64,000 bases of DNA, from positions 62,001-126,000 of the forward strand of contig CANMZT010000007.1 of the NCBI GenBank assembly GCA_947502405.1, written 5' to 3'. Made by a program: the position numbers and the translations under genes. A model generated the notes under the pieces. The model worked only from the letters and a program-made list of their open reading frames with translations. It did no database searches and was not told the origin of the DNA. Below are positions 1-8,252 of this stretch, in pieces. Position 1 is the first letter of the stretch; each line of letters starts with the position of its first letter. This DNA is from an uncultured Algibacter sp. (GTDB lineage: Bacteria; Bacteroidota; Bacteroidia; Flavobacteriales; Flavobacteriaceae).

Positions 1-1
1 C

Positions 2-862
2 CCAAAAATTCCAGTTTGTATTCGTATTAATCCGCATGTTATGGCAGGTGGAAATGCCAATATTTCTGTTGGTCATATAGATTCTAAATTTGGTATTTCA
101 ATACATCAAATACCACATATTTTAAGAATTGTTGAAAACACTAAAATGACCATTAACGGCATACACATGCATACTGGTAGTGATATTTTAGATATTGAAG
201 TATTCTTATATGCGAGCGAAATATTATTTGATACGGCAAAACAATTTAAAAATTTAGATTTCATTGATTTCGGATCTGGTTTTAAAGTGCCATACAAAGC
301 AGGTGACATTGAAACTAATATTGAAGAATTAGGAAAAAAGCTATCATCTAGGTTTAATGCCTTTTGTAAAGAATATGGTAAAGAATTAACTCTAGCTTTT
401 GAACCTGGAAAATTCTTAGTAAGTGAGTCTGGTTTCTTTCTAACCAAAGTAAATGCAGTAAAGCAAACTACCTCAACAGTTTTTGCACAAGTTGATTCTG
501 GATTTAATCATTTAATACGCCCTATGCTTTATGGGTCTCATCATGATATTGTTAATATATCAAATCCAAAAGGTAGAGAACGCTTTTATACCGTAGTAGG
601 CTACATTTGTGAAACAGATACTTTTGGTAATAACAGACGCATTAATGAAATTACTGAGGAAGATATTTTATGCTTTAAAAATGCAGGAGCGTATTGTTTC
701 TCTATGGCAAGTAATTACAACTCAAGATACAGACCTGCTGAAGTATTGTGGTATAACAACAAGGCGCATTTAATAAGAAAAAGAGAGACTTTTGAAGATA
801 TTTTAAGTAATCAAATTGAAGTTGATTTTAATACAAAAAAGAAGGCTGCTTTAGTAAAATAG
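2..862 (+). CDS. lysA: diaminopimelate decarboxylase, 5' end cut off by the window
   Basis: Converts meso-diaminopimelate to lysine, the last step of lysine synthesis, using PLP in the cytoplasm. The reading frame is open to the left edge (RINPHV precedes the track's Met at base 41), so the true start lies outside; 286 residues are visible of an expected ~400. Seen: HMHTGSDI and DFGSGFKVPY (PLP barrel), AFEPGKF (the EPGR-type phosphate site), the catalytic CETDTFG motif, and the C-terminal beta domain ending in the NSRYRPAEVL signature. The family is class III fold decarboxylase; other decarboxylases of the fold (arginine, ornithine) are less likely because of the CETDTFG context. A terminator follows 20 bp downstream. 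Confidence 0.93.
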   Translation, partial: PKIPVCIRINPHVMAGGNANISVGHIDSKFGISIHQIPHILRIVENTKMTINGIHMHTGSDILDIEVFLYASEILFDTAKQFKNLDFIDFGSGFKVPYKAGDIETNIEELGKKLSSRFNAFCKEYGKELTLAFEPGKFLVSESGFFLTKVNAVKQTTSTVFAQVDSGFNHLIRPMLYGSHHDIVNISNPKGRERFYTVVGYICETDTFGNNRRINEITEEDILCFKNAGAYCFSMASNYNSRYRPAEVLWYNNKAHLIRKRETFEDILSNQIEVDFNTKKKAALVK

Positions 863-881
863 AGTTTTCTAAATAATTATG

Positions 882-922
882 AAGCCTCTTCAGAGCTAAA
901 TAAGTTCTAAAGAGGCTTTTTT
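882..922 (+). terminator. rho-independent terminator after lysA
   Basis: Perfect 9-bp stem aagcctctt/aagaggctt with a 19-nt loop, followed by a run of T. It begins about 20 bp after the lysA stop codon. Confidence 0.85.
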
Positions 923-966
923 TTTAAAATAACTCAACTTATTAAAGTTTAGTAATAAAATCGGTT

Positions 967-974
967 TATTTTTG
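967..974 (+). promoter_or_regulatory. Bacteroidota -7 box (TATTTTTG)
   Basis: Matches the Bacteroidota TAnnTTTG -7 consensus, 19 bp before the ATG of the fatty acid hydroxylase gene and after the lysA terminator. The -33 element is not clear. Confidence 0.45.
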
Positions 975-993
975 AGCAAACATATTTTTATTA

Positions 994-1932
994 ATGGATT
1001 TTACTAACCCGCTGGTTTATGGCGTACCTTGTTTTCTTGGTTTTATTTTATTGGAATTATCATACAGCAAACATCATAAAGAAAAAAAGGATCTGTATGA
1101 TTGGAAAGATTTAGCCGCAAGCCTTACCATGGGCATTGGCTCTACCATAATTGCGCCACTTACCAAAACTATTGCTGCAATTGTACTTTTTAATTTTGTT
1201 TACAATGTTTTTAATCCTGAAATTAATGGCATTCGCACAAATATTATGGGTTGGGAATCTTTCGGGTACGCATGGTATGTTTGGTTATTATGTCAATTGG
1301 CAGATGATTTTAGCTATTATTGGTTCCACAGACAAAACCATAATGTTCGGTTTTTATGGGCGGCACATGTGGTTCACCACTCATCAGACAAATTCAATTT
1401 GGGTACAGCAGTAAGAAACGGTTGGTTTACTATTTTTTACAAACCTTTCTTTTATATGTGGATTCCTGCTGTAGGCTTCCCTCCAGAGATGCTTGTGGTT
1501 TGTTTGGGCATCGAGGCGCTGTGGCAATTTCAACTGCACTCTGTTTACATTCCTAAAATGGGTATCATCGAAAAAGTTTTTAATACACATACCATGCATC
1601 AAGTACATCATGCTCAAAATATTGAGTACATGGACAAAAATCATGGAGGTTTTCTGAATATTTTCGATAAAATTTTTGGAACCTGGAAAGAGCTAGACGA
1701 AAATATCGATATAAAATACGGTGTAACCAAACCTCCAAACTCTTATAATCCATTAGTTATTCTCACTCACGAGTACAAAGATATCTGGAATGATATGAAA
1801 AAGTCAAAGAACTGGTATCATAAATTCATGTACGCTTTTGCACCTCCAGGTTGGAGTCACGATGGCAGTACACTTACTATAAAGCAACAGCAAAAGCTTT
1901 TAGATAAAGCAAAAAAGAAACAAAAGGTTTAG
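994..1932 (+). CDS. sterol desaturase / fatty acid hydroxylase family membrane protein
   Basis: A 312-residue integral membrane di-iron oxygenase. The histidine clusters of the family are all visible: HRQNH, then HVVHHS about 10 residues on, and HTMHQVHHA in the C-terminal half; together they bind the two irons. Hydrophobic segments occupy the N-terminal 20 residues and the regions around residues 40-70, 95-110 and 145-180. Members hydroxylate or desaturate sterols, carotenoids or fatty acids; the substrate here cannot be told from sequence. It is transcribed alone, between the lysA terminator and a family 1 repeat that begins 11 bp after its stop codon. The lysine-rich tail is typical of flavobacterial orthologues. 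Confidence 0.88.
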   Translation: MDFTNPLVYGVPCFLGFILLELSYSKHHKEKKDLYDWKDLAASLTMGIGSTIIAPLTKTIAAIVLFNFVYNVFNPEINGIRTNIMGWESFGYAWYVWLLCQLADDFSYYWFHRQNHNVRFLWAAHVVHHSSDKFNLGTAVRNGWFTIFYKPFFYMWIPAVGFPPEMLVVCLGIEALWQFQLHSVYIPKMGIIEKVFNTHTMHQVHHAQNIEYMDKNHGGFLNIFDKIFGTWKELDENIDIKYGVTKPPNSYNPLVILTHEYKDIWNDMKKSKNWYHKFMYAFAPPGWSHDGSTLTIKQQQKLLDKAKKKQKV

Positions 1933-1943
1933 TATACTTTTTT

Positions 1944-2042
1944 GGGCGTTACCCTCAAGGGGTTGGGCTTTAAATTAAAAAGTCCTCGGTAGTACCTCCC
2001 TGTGGGCTTTCCATTGCTCCCGATAACTATAGGGACTAACGC
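1944..2042 (-). repeat. family 1 dispersed repeat, copy A
   Basis: On the + strand it runs from gggcgttaccct to gggactaacgc and shares the blocks gtcctcg, tgtgggctttcc and the end motif with copies B-F. The orientation is called by the GCGTTA end, which lies to the right here. It carries cccgataactataggg, a hairpin shared with copy E. It begins 11 bp after the hydroxylase stop codon. The rest of the 289-bp gap to the next gene (2043-2221) shows no gene. Confidence 0.7.
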
Positions 2043-2221
2043 ACCTATTTGCTTTGGATTGCTACTAATAAGTTATTCTGTGCCTTTTTAAGAAAACTTA
2101 ACCTAAAGTAAATGCATTCAAATATATTTGCTTTTAGATGATTCTTTACATACATTTAAAATCCTTCAACCTAAAACCTGTTTTCATTTTAATTGTATTA
2201 TTAAAACATTAGTAAAGGCCT

Positions 2222-3400
2222 ATGAAAATAAAAACCAGTCGAATCGAATCCATAGACATTTTAAGAGGTGTTGTTATGGTAATTATGGCATTAGACCATG
2301 TTAGAGATTATTTTCATTACGGCGCGTTTTTTGGAGACCCAACAAATATAGAAACCACAACTCCATTTTTATTTTTCACACGTTTTATAACACACTATTG
2401 TGCGCCAGTTTTTATTTTTCTTGCAGGTACTTCTGCCTTTTTATATGGTAGCAAAAAAAGTAAGCCTAAACTTTTTAAATTCTTACTAACAAGAGGTTTA
2501 TGGTTAATTCTTTTATCTATAGTTCTAAATAACCTTGTATGGCAGTTTGATGTTACTTATAGTTTTATAGTGCTTCAAGTTATTTGGTCTATTGGACTTT
2601 GTATGGTATTATTATCATTTGCCGTTTATTTGCCTATAAAGGTGCTTTTAGCTATTGGAATAATTCTTATGGCAGGGCATAATTTACTAGATGGTATAGT
2701 GGTAAAAGGCACAAGTTTTTCATCCATCGTTTGGTACATTCTGCACCAACAACAATTTATTCAAATAGGCAGTAAAATGTTTGCTTTTGCATATCCAATT
2801 ATACCCTGGTTTGGTTTAATTCTTACTGGATATTGTTTTGGTAAACTTTATGCCAAAGACTTTAATCCTAAACTTAGAAAAAAATATTTAATTACAATTG
2901 GAGTTTCAGCAATAGCTTTATTCTTTATAATTAGAGGTATAAATGTATATGGAGATTTAACTCCTTGGTCAGTTCAAGATACAACCACCAAAACAATTTT
3001 GTCATTTTTTAAAGTTACTAAATATCCACCATCATTAGTTTATTTATTAATAACTATCGGACCATCCTTACTATTCTTGTATGCCATAGAAACTGTAAAG
3101 AATAAAATTACCGATTTCTTTTTAGTATTCGGTCGTGTACCATTATTCTACTATTTCCTTCATGTTTTGGTTATTCATGTTTTAGCCATATTAGGCATGA
3201 TGATTTTTGGAGGTAATTGGAAAAATATGATTTTAACAGCAGATGTTTTTATGAATGCAAAACTCTTAAATTATGGCTACTCACTTTTGGTTGTATATAT
3301 AGTTTGGATAGCTGTTATAGCACTACTTTACTATCCTTCCAAAAAGTACATGATTTATAAAGCTAACAATAAAGATAAATGGTGGTTGAGCTATCTTTAA
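2222..3400 (+). CDS. DUF1624 / heparan-alpha-glucosaminide N-acetyltransferase-like membrane protein
   Basis: A 392-residue polytopic membrane protein with about ten hydrophobic segments. The N-terminal RIESIDILRGVVMVIMALDH motif followed by RDYFH, and the downstream CAPVFIFLAGTSAF block, are diagnostic of the DUF1624/HGSNAT-like acyltransferase superfamily (also called YeiB/OpgC-like). Eukaryotic HGSNAT moves an acetyl group from acetyl-CoA across the membrane to a sugar; the conserved LDH histidine here matches its active-site position. Bacterial substrates are unknown, so an acetyltransferase role is an inference. The gene stands alone, with a family 1 repeat upstream and a converging DinB gene downstream. 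Confidence 0.82.
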   Translation: MKIKTSRIESIDILRGVVMVIMALDHVRDYFHYGAFFGDPTNIETTTPFLFFTRFITHYCAPVFIFLAGTSAFLYGSKKSKPKLFKFLLTRGLWLILLSIVLNNLVWQFDVTYSFIVLQVIWSIGLCMVLLSFAVYLPIKVLLAIGIILMAGHNLLDGIVVKGTSFSSIVWYILHQQQFIQIGSKMFAFAYPIIPWFGLILTGYCFGKLYAKDFNPKLRKKYLITIGVSAIALFFIIRGINVYGDLTPWSVQDTTTKTILSFFKVTKYPPSLVYLLITIGPSLLFLYAIETVKNKITDFFLVFGRVPLFYYFLHVLVIHVLAILGMMIFGGNWKNMILTADVFMNAKLLNYGYSLLVVYIVWIAVIALLYYPSKKYMIYKANNKDKWWLSYL

Positions 3401-3429
3401 GATGATTCAAAAAAAACACTAAAAGAAAA

Positions 3430-3984
3430 TTATTCCCTTAACTTCCCTTGAAAAACAGAAACTTTGGAGTTAAAGGGATTACCAGAAGCACGACGTAGCA
3501 TAACTATCTGCCCACAATGCCATAAAGCATCTGCGATTGGGCCGTTTATAACATTCCAAAACGGGTATCTATCATTATCAAATTGAGAGACATCATCTGT
3601 AGCTTTTAAAATATCTGAAGCTTTTTTAAAGTTGAATAGCGTTTGTGTTCTGATGCCTTCAAAGGTCATTTCAGAACCTTTTTGTTTACTTTCATTACTA
3701 GAAATTGATTTCAATATAAAATTTGAAAGCCCATATAAATGCTCTATAGTTTCAGAAGAAGTTCGTCCAGATTCACTTGGTCTATAACTTAAATCTTCTG
3801 GTCTCAAATCTTCAGTTGCCCAGTAATAACGAAAGCCTAAACCATCAACCATTCTAGCTACTACAGTACCTTGTGTGTAGGTTTCAGGATATTCTTCAAT
3901 ATTATGATATGGTAATTTATCTTCAGTTTGCGCCGTCATAATTGCTGTTAAAATTAAGGCATGTATTAATATTAAGCGTTTCAT
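3430..3984 (-). CDS. exported DinB superfamily protein
   Basis: A 184-residue protein with an N-terminal signal peptide (MKRLILIHALILTAIMTAQ), so probably periplasmic. The body is a DinB-type four-helix bundle: SSETIEHLYGLSNFI carries the first metal histidine and IADALWHCGQIVMLRR the last. DinB-like proteins bind a divalent metal with three histidines; some are thiol transferases, most have no known activity. It starts 10 bp after the stop of the M28 peptidase gene, so the two are probably one transcript. No enzyme activity can be assigned. Confidence 0.8.
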   Translation of the reverse strand: MKRLILIHALILTAIMTAQTEDKLPYHNIEEYPETYTQGTVVARMVDGLGFRYYWATEDLRPEDLSYRPSESGRTSSETIEHLYGLSNFILKSISSNESKQKGSEMTFEGIRTQTLFNFKKASDILKATDDVSQFDNDRYPFWNVINGPIADALWHCGQIVMLRRASGNPFNSKVSVFQGKLRE

Positions 3985-3994
3985 TTATTATTTT

Positions 3995-5407
3995 CTAATT
4001 TTTTATTGGTGTTTTACTAGCAAGTGGATTTACACCATATTTATCAAACAAATACACTAAAGCCGTCATAGTTGCTGCTCCTAGCTCCAACTCGCGTTTA
4101 TTAATAGCATCAAAAGTATCATTACTGGCATGATGATGGTCAAAGTACCTCTGAGAATCTGGACGTAAACCAGCCAAAACATTTGAGTCTGTTTTTAGAG
4201 GCCCAACATCTGCTCCGCTTCCACCTTTTTCAAAATAATGAATAAGATAAGGCTTGAATAAGGGTTGCCAACTCAATACTTGATTAAAAGCAGCATCGTT
4301 ACAATCAAAACTAAAACCTCGTGGGGTAAATCCACCCGAATCACTTTCTAAAGCAAACACATGGTTTTCCCCTTTTTCCTTAGCCATTTTTGCATATTTT
4401 TTTCCACCACGTAAACCATTTTCTTCATTCATAAACAACACAACTCTGATGGTGCGCTTGGGTGTTATTCCAGATGCTTTTAAAAGTCTTAATACATCCA
4501 TAGATTGTACCACACCTGCGCCATCATCATGAGAGCCATCACCCAAATCCCAAGAATCTAAATGGCCTCCAACAATCATATATTCATTAGGATATTCACT
4601 TCCTGTTATTTCACCAATTACATTATAAGATTTTACATCTTTTAATTGCTTACAACTTTGCTTAAAAAAGAATTTTATACTGTTATTTAGCTTTAACATT
4701 GTGCTTAACAACTCTGCATCATTAGTGCTAATTGATGCAGAAGGAATACGTCTGCTTACAGGCAAATTATCGTAAGTCATACTTCCTGTATGTGGCAAAT
4801 CATCTAATCTTAAATTCATAGAACGAACGATAACACCAACTGCTCCATATTTTGTAGCTTCTAATGCGCCTTCATAACGTTGATTTACACAACCACCATA
4901 AGCTTCAAAAGTTTGAATTAAATCTGCTTGCATTGGACGATTATAAAACACTATTTTACCTTCAATATTTTCAGGACCAAGGGCTTCTAATTCTTCAAAG
5001 TTTTTTACCTCAACAACTTCTGCTTTTATTCCTAGTGCTGGTGTTGCTACAGAACCTCCTAGAGCACAAATATTTACGTTTGTGGTTTTCCCTGGTTCAC
5101 TTTCAATATAAGCGAATTCTTTACTACCTCTCACCCACTTTGGTACCATAACTGGTTGTAACCAAACTTTATCTAAGCCTAGTTTTCCCAATTCTTCTTT
5201 AGTGTAAGCTACGGCACGTTCTGCACCTAAAGACCCGGATAAACGACTCCCTATTTGATTGGATAAATGGTTTAACCAATCGTAACTTTTTCCATTAGTT
5301 AAGGATTGTTTATAAATAGCTTTTAAAACTTCTTTATCGGTTTGAGCAGTAAGATTAATTGTGAATATTATACAAACAACAAGTAATATTGACTTTAAAA
5401 TTTTCAT
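3995..5407 (-). CDS. secreted M28 family zinc peptidase (carboxypeptidase Q-like)
   Basis: A 470-residue exported metallopeptidase. A signal peptide ends at about residue 21 (TINLTAQ). A PA-type insert covers about 125-250. The peptidase domain carries the two-zinc ligands of family M28: GGHLDSWDLGDGSHDDGAG (His and bridging Asp), NEENG (catalytic Glu plus zinc Glu), ESDSGG (Asp) and HHHASND (His). Members remove amino acids or dipeptides from peptides outside the cytoplasm. It is the first gene of a probable pair with the downstream DinB protein. Plasma glutamate carboxypeptidase-like enzymes are the nearest well-known relatives. Confidence 0.92.
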   Translation of the reverse strand: MKILKSILLVVCIIFTINLTAQTDKEVLKAIYKQSLTNGKSYDWLNHLSNQIGSRLSGSLGAERAVAYTKEELGKLGLDKVWLQPVMVPKWVRGSKEFAYIESEPGKTTNVNICALGGSVATPALGIKAEVVEVKNFEELEALGPENIEGKIVFYNRPMQADLIQTFEAYGGCVNQRYEGALEATKYGAVGVIVRSMNLRLDDLPHTGSMTYDNLPVSRRIPSASISTNDAELLSTMLKLNNSIKFFFKQSCKQLKDVKSYNVIGEITGSEYPNEYMIVGGHLDSWDLGDGSHDDGAGVVQSMDVLRLLKASGITPKRTIRVVLFMNEENGLRGGKKYAKMAKEKGENHVFALESDSGGFTPRGFSFDCNDAAFNQVLSWQPLFKPYLIHYFEKGGSGADVGPLKTDSNVLAGLRPDSQRYFDHHHASNDTFDAINKRELELGAATMTALVYLFDKYGVNPLASKTPIKN

Positions 5408-5494
5408 ATAATTTTTTTATGTTTAAAGATAGTATTTCTTTACTGTTGATTAGTAGCTCTGTATATAAATTTGTGTTAATATGATGAAGCTAGT

Positions 5495-5576
5495 GCGTTA
5501 ACGATTGAACGGCATGTCTGAAATCCTTTTTGCTTTTTCGCAAAAAGATTGAGTAGTGAAAGCGTGTTAAAACGCC
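5495..5576 (+). repeat. family 1 dispersed repeat, copy F (divergent)
   Basis: Begins gcgttaacgattgaacgg and ends gtgttaaaacgcc. The centre is a strong hairpin (ctttttgc ttttt gcaaaaag). The gcgtta end and following gattg match copies B, C and D; the core differs. On the minus strand it begins 6 bp after the PPK2 stop codon. Seen directly; membership of the family is an inference from the ends. Confidence 0.55.
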
Positions 5577-5582
5577 AAAAAA

Positions 5583-6434
5583 CTATTCGTTATTAAGTTG
5601 TTGTTTATATAACTCTATATTGGCTTTTACATCATCATCTAGCTCAGGTTCTTTAATATCTTTGTATGCGCTTAAGGTATCCAGTATAATTTTGGCAACA
5701 ATGTATCGTGCAGAAGGTTTATCATCAGCGGGGATTGTATACCAAGGCGCGTGTGGTTTTGATGTTTTGTTAATAGCATCTTGGTAACACTCTTGGTATG
5801 TATCCCAAAGCTTACGTTCTTTTAAATCTCCTGGTGAGAATTTCCAATTTTTTTCTTGCTTATTTAAACGACGGAGTAATCTGTTTTTTTGTTCTTCCTT
5901 GGAAAGGTTTAAAAAGAATTTAAAAATAAGTGTTCCATTTTCTGCAATATGCTTTTCGAAATTATTAATCTGCTCGAAACGCTGTTTCCAAAAGTCATCA
6001 TTTACATCATCTACAGAATCTACACCTGGAATGTTTTCACCCATAATATATCCTGGATGTACTCGTGTAACTAATACATTTTCGTAATGCGTTCTGTTAA
6101 AAACTCCAAACTTTCCACGAGCAGGAAGTGCTATGTAATGTCGCCATAAATAATCGTGTTTTAATTCTAATTCTGTTGGCACTTTAAAACTATGTACCTC
6201 AACACCTCTTGCATTAAAATCTTTAAAAACCTCTCGAATTAGACTGTCTTTTCCTGCTGTATCCATACCTTGTAAACATACTAAAACAGCATACTTTCCG
6301 TGGGCATAAAGGGTGTCTTGAAGCTCTCCCAACTGTTTTCTTGTCTCTTTAAGTTTTTTCTTTGCACCGTCTATTACAACTTTGGTTTTAGTGTCTTTTA
6401 AGGCTATGTTAGAGGTGACTTTGTAGTTATCCAT
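5583..6434 (-). CDS. ppk2: polyphosphate kinase 2 family protein
   Basis: A 283-residue cytoplasmic kinase of the PPK2 family, which moves phosphate between polyphosphate and nucleotides (ADP/GDP or AMP, depending on class). Seen: the Walker A motif GMDTAGKDS, the EVHSFKVPTELELKHDYLWR block, the RTHYENVLVTRVHP lid region, and the C-terminal HAPWYTIPADDKP motif typical of the single-domain enzymes. Length fits a one-domain PPK2. Which nucleotide it prefers cannot be read safely. It is a single gene, with a family 1 repeat just beyond its stop codon. Confidence 0.92.
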   Translation of the reverse strand: MDNYKVTSNIALKDTKTKVVIDGAKKKLKETRKQLGELQDTLYAHGKYAVLVCLQGMDTAGKDSLIREVFKDFNARGVEVHSFKVPTELELKHDYLWRHYIALPARGKFGVFNRTHYENVLVTRVHPGYIMGENIPGVDSVDDVNDDFWKQRFEQINNFEKHIAENGTLIFKFFLNLSKEEQKNRLLRRLNKQEKNWKFSPGDLKERKLWDTYQECYQDAINKTSKPHAPWYTIPADDKPSARYIVAKIILDTLSAYKDIKEPELDDDVKANIELYKQQLNNE

Positions 6435-6540
6435 GGTTTAAATTTTATCTGGATTAAATATATAAAAATGCTATCGATTTTATCATACTTTGTATTATTT
6501 GTTTCTATCTGAAAATGGAATTCTGTAGAGCTTAAAATTT

Positions 6541-6548
6541 TAATTTTG
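6541..6548 (+). promoter_or_regulatory. -7 box TAATTTTG directly before the FMN reductase gene
   Basis: Matches TAnnTTTG and ends only 5 bp before the ATG at 6554. If used, the transcript would start at or within a few bases of the ATG, giving a leaderless or near-leaderless mRNA. Confidence 0.4.
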
Positions 6549-6553
6549 CAATT

Positions 6554-7069
6554 ATGAATAGGACTGTAATTCTTCAAGGAAGCTCAAGAAGTAATGGTGA
6601 TACCAACAAAATTGTTAGTTATATAGCAAACCATACAAATTTTGATATTATTGATTTATCTACTAAAAATATTGGACACTACGATTATAATTATAAAAAC
6701 GAAAATGACGATTTTTTACCGTTAATAACTGATGTTATTAATAAATATGACACTATAATTTTTGCAACTCCCGTTTATTGGTATAGTATGAGTGGTATCC
6801 ATAAAGTGTTTTTTGATAGAATTTCTGATTTAATTCGAATACATAAAGATACCGGAAGGAAATTACGAGGCAAAAATATGGCTATGATTAGCACCAGTAA
6901 TCATGATGATTTAAAAACTGGTTTTACGATGCCTTTTATTGAATCTGCTAATTATTTAGGCATGAATTATTTAGGGGATGTGCATGCATACGTAGAAAAT
7001 AACGCAATTAATAATGAAGTAAAAAATAGGTTACACCAATTTGTTGAAACCATAAAAAAGGCAATATAA
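6554..7069 (+). CDS. NAD(P)H-dependent FMN reductase / flavodoxin-fold oxidoreductase
   Basis: A 171-residue flavodoxin-like protein. The N-terminal LQGSSRSNGDTNKI motif binds the FMN phosphate (GSxRxxSxT type), and ATPVYWYSMSGIHKVFFDR is the flavin-ring loop of NADPH-dependent FMN reductases. It probably moves electrons from NAD(P)H to quinones, azo or nitro compounds, or iron chelates; the substrate is unknown. The start is fixed by a promoter-like box a few bases upstream. The stop codon lies inside the stem-loop that terminates the transcript. Confidence 0.86.
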   Translation: MNRTVILQGSSRSNGDTNKIVSYIANHTNFDIIDLSTKNIGHYDYNYKNENDDFLPLITDVINKYDTIIFATPVYWYSMSGIHKVFFDRISDLIRIHKDTGRKLRGKNMAMISTSNHDDLKTGFTMPFIESANYLGMNYLGDVHAYVENNAINNEVKNRLHQFVETIKKAI

Positions 7070-7083
7070 ATATTGCCTTTTTT
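7054..7083. terminator. bidirectional terminator overlapping the FMN reductase stop codon
   Basis: aaaaaaggcaatataaatattgccttttttatt: perfect ggcaata/tattgcc stem with A-run and T-run flanks, so it works on both strands. It serves the + strand reductase and the converging NtrC-like regulator gene. The reductase TAA lies in the loop. Confidence 0.85.
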
Positions 7084-7086
7084 ATT

Positions 7087-8250
7087 TTATTTTGAAGCGA
7101 ACAGTTTAACGTCTTGCTCGCTTACCTCTGCTCCGCCTAAGATAATTAAACGCTCAATAACGTTTCGGAGCTCTCTTATATTTCCTGTCCAGTCATATTC
7201 TTGTAACAACTTAACCGCTTTTGCAGAAAATGCTTTTTTTGCAGTGCCTTGTTCACTTGCAATTTTTCCTGAAAAGTGTTCTATTAATAACGGAATATCG
7301 TCTCTTCTATCATTTAAAGCTGGTACTTTTATTAAAATTACAGCCAAACGATGATATAAATCTTCACGAAAATTTCCTTCTTCAATTTCCTTTTTTAAGT
7401 TCTTATTTGTTGCTGCTACTACTCTAACATCTACTTTTATATCCTTATCACTACCAACACGCTGAATTCTACTTTCTTGCAATGCACGTAATACTTTGGC
7501 TTGTGCAGATAAGCTCATATCTCCTATTTCATCCAGAAAAATAGTTCCTCCATTAGCTGCTTCAAATTTACCAGCACGATCTTTATTTGCACTTGTAAAT
7601 GCGCCTTTTACATGACCAAACAATTCGCTTTCTATTAACTCGCTTGGGATTGCCGCACAGTTAACTTCTATTAAATTTCCTTTAGAGCGATCACTCTTTT
7701 CGTGTAACCAATGCGCTACTAATTCTTTTCCTGTACCATTTGGTCCTGTAATTAAAACTCTAGCGTCTGTAGGTGCTACTTTATCAATAATATCCTTAAT
7801 TTGAGAAATAGCATCACTTTCACCTATCATTTCATACTTCTTGCTAACCTTTTTCTTTAGAATTTTATTTTCTACAACTAGCTCTTTTCTATCAAGGGCA
7901 TTTCTAACAGTATTTAAAAGTCTATTTAAATCTGGTGGTTTTGAAATATAATCGAATGCTCCTAATCGCATCGTGTTTACAGCCGTATCTAAATCTCCAT
8001 GACCAGAAATCATGACTATAGGCGTTTCAGGTTTTATTTTTTTTACAGCCTCCAATACCTCAACACCATCCATTTTGGGCATTTTAATGTCACAAAGAAT
8101 TAAATCAAAATCATCATTTTTTATTTTCTCAATACCCGATAGTCCATCTTCTGCTTCATCAACTTTATAAGCATCATTTTCTTCTGAAAGAATTTTAACT
8201 AGCACACGTCTTATCGCTGCTTCATCCTCAATTACTAATATTTTTGACAT
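7087..8250 (-). CDS. NtrC-like response regulator lacking a DNA-binding domain
   Basis: A 387-residue protein with a receiver domain (1-118; phosphoacceptor D54 in CDIKMPKMDG) and a sigma-54 type AAA+ domain (about 140-370; Walker A GPNGTGKE, Walker B GGTIFLDEIGD, R-finger region FREDLYHRL). It stops 17 residues after the IERLIILGG helix, so the usual Fis-type HTH is missing. The sigma-54 contact loop reads GAFTSA instead of GAFTGA. Known activators need that loop to remodel sigma-54 holoenzyme. It starts 2 bp after the DUF6268 gene's stop and is surely co-transcribed with it. It may act from solution or on another target. Confidence 0.9.
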   Translation of the reverse strand: MSKILVIEDEAAIRRVLVKILSEENDAYKVDEAEDGLSGIEKIKNDDFDLILCDIKMPKMDGVEVLEAVKKIKPETPIVMISGHGDLDTAVNTMRLGAFDYISKPPDLNRLLNTVRNALDRKELVVENKILKKKVSKKYEMIGESDAISQIKDIIDKVAPTDARVLITGPNGTGKELVAHWLHEKSDRSKGNLIEVNCAAIPSELIESELFGHVKGAFTSANKDRAGKFEAANGGTIFLDEIGDMSLSAQAKVLRALQESRIQRVGSDKDIKVDVRVVAATNKNLKKEIEEGNFREDLYHRLAVILIKVPALNDRRDDIPLLIEHFSGKIASEQGTAKKAFSAKAVKLLQEYDWTGNIRELRNVIERLIILGGAEVSEQDVKLFASK

Positions 8251-8252
8251 AC

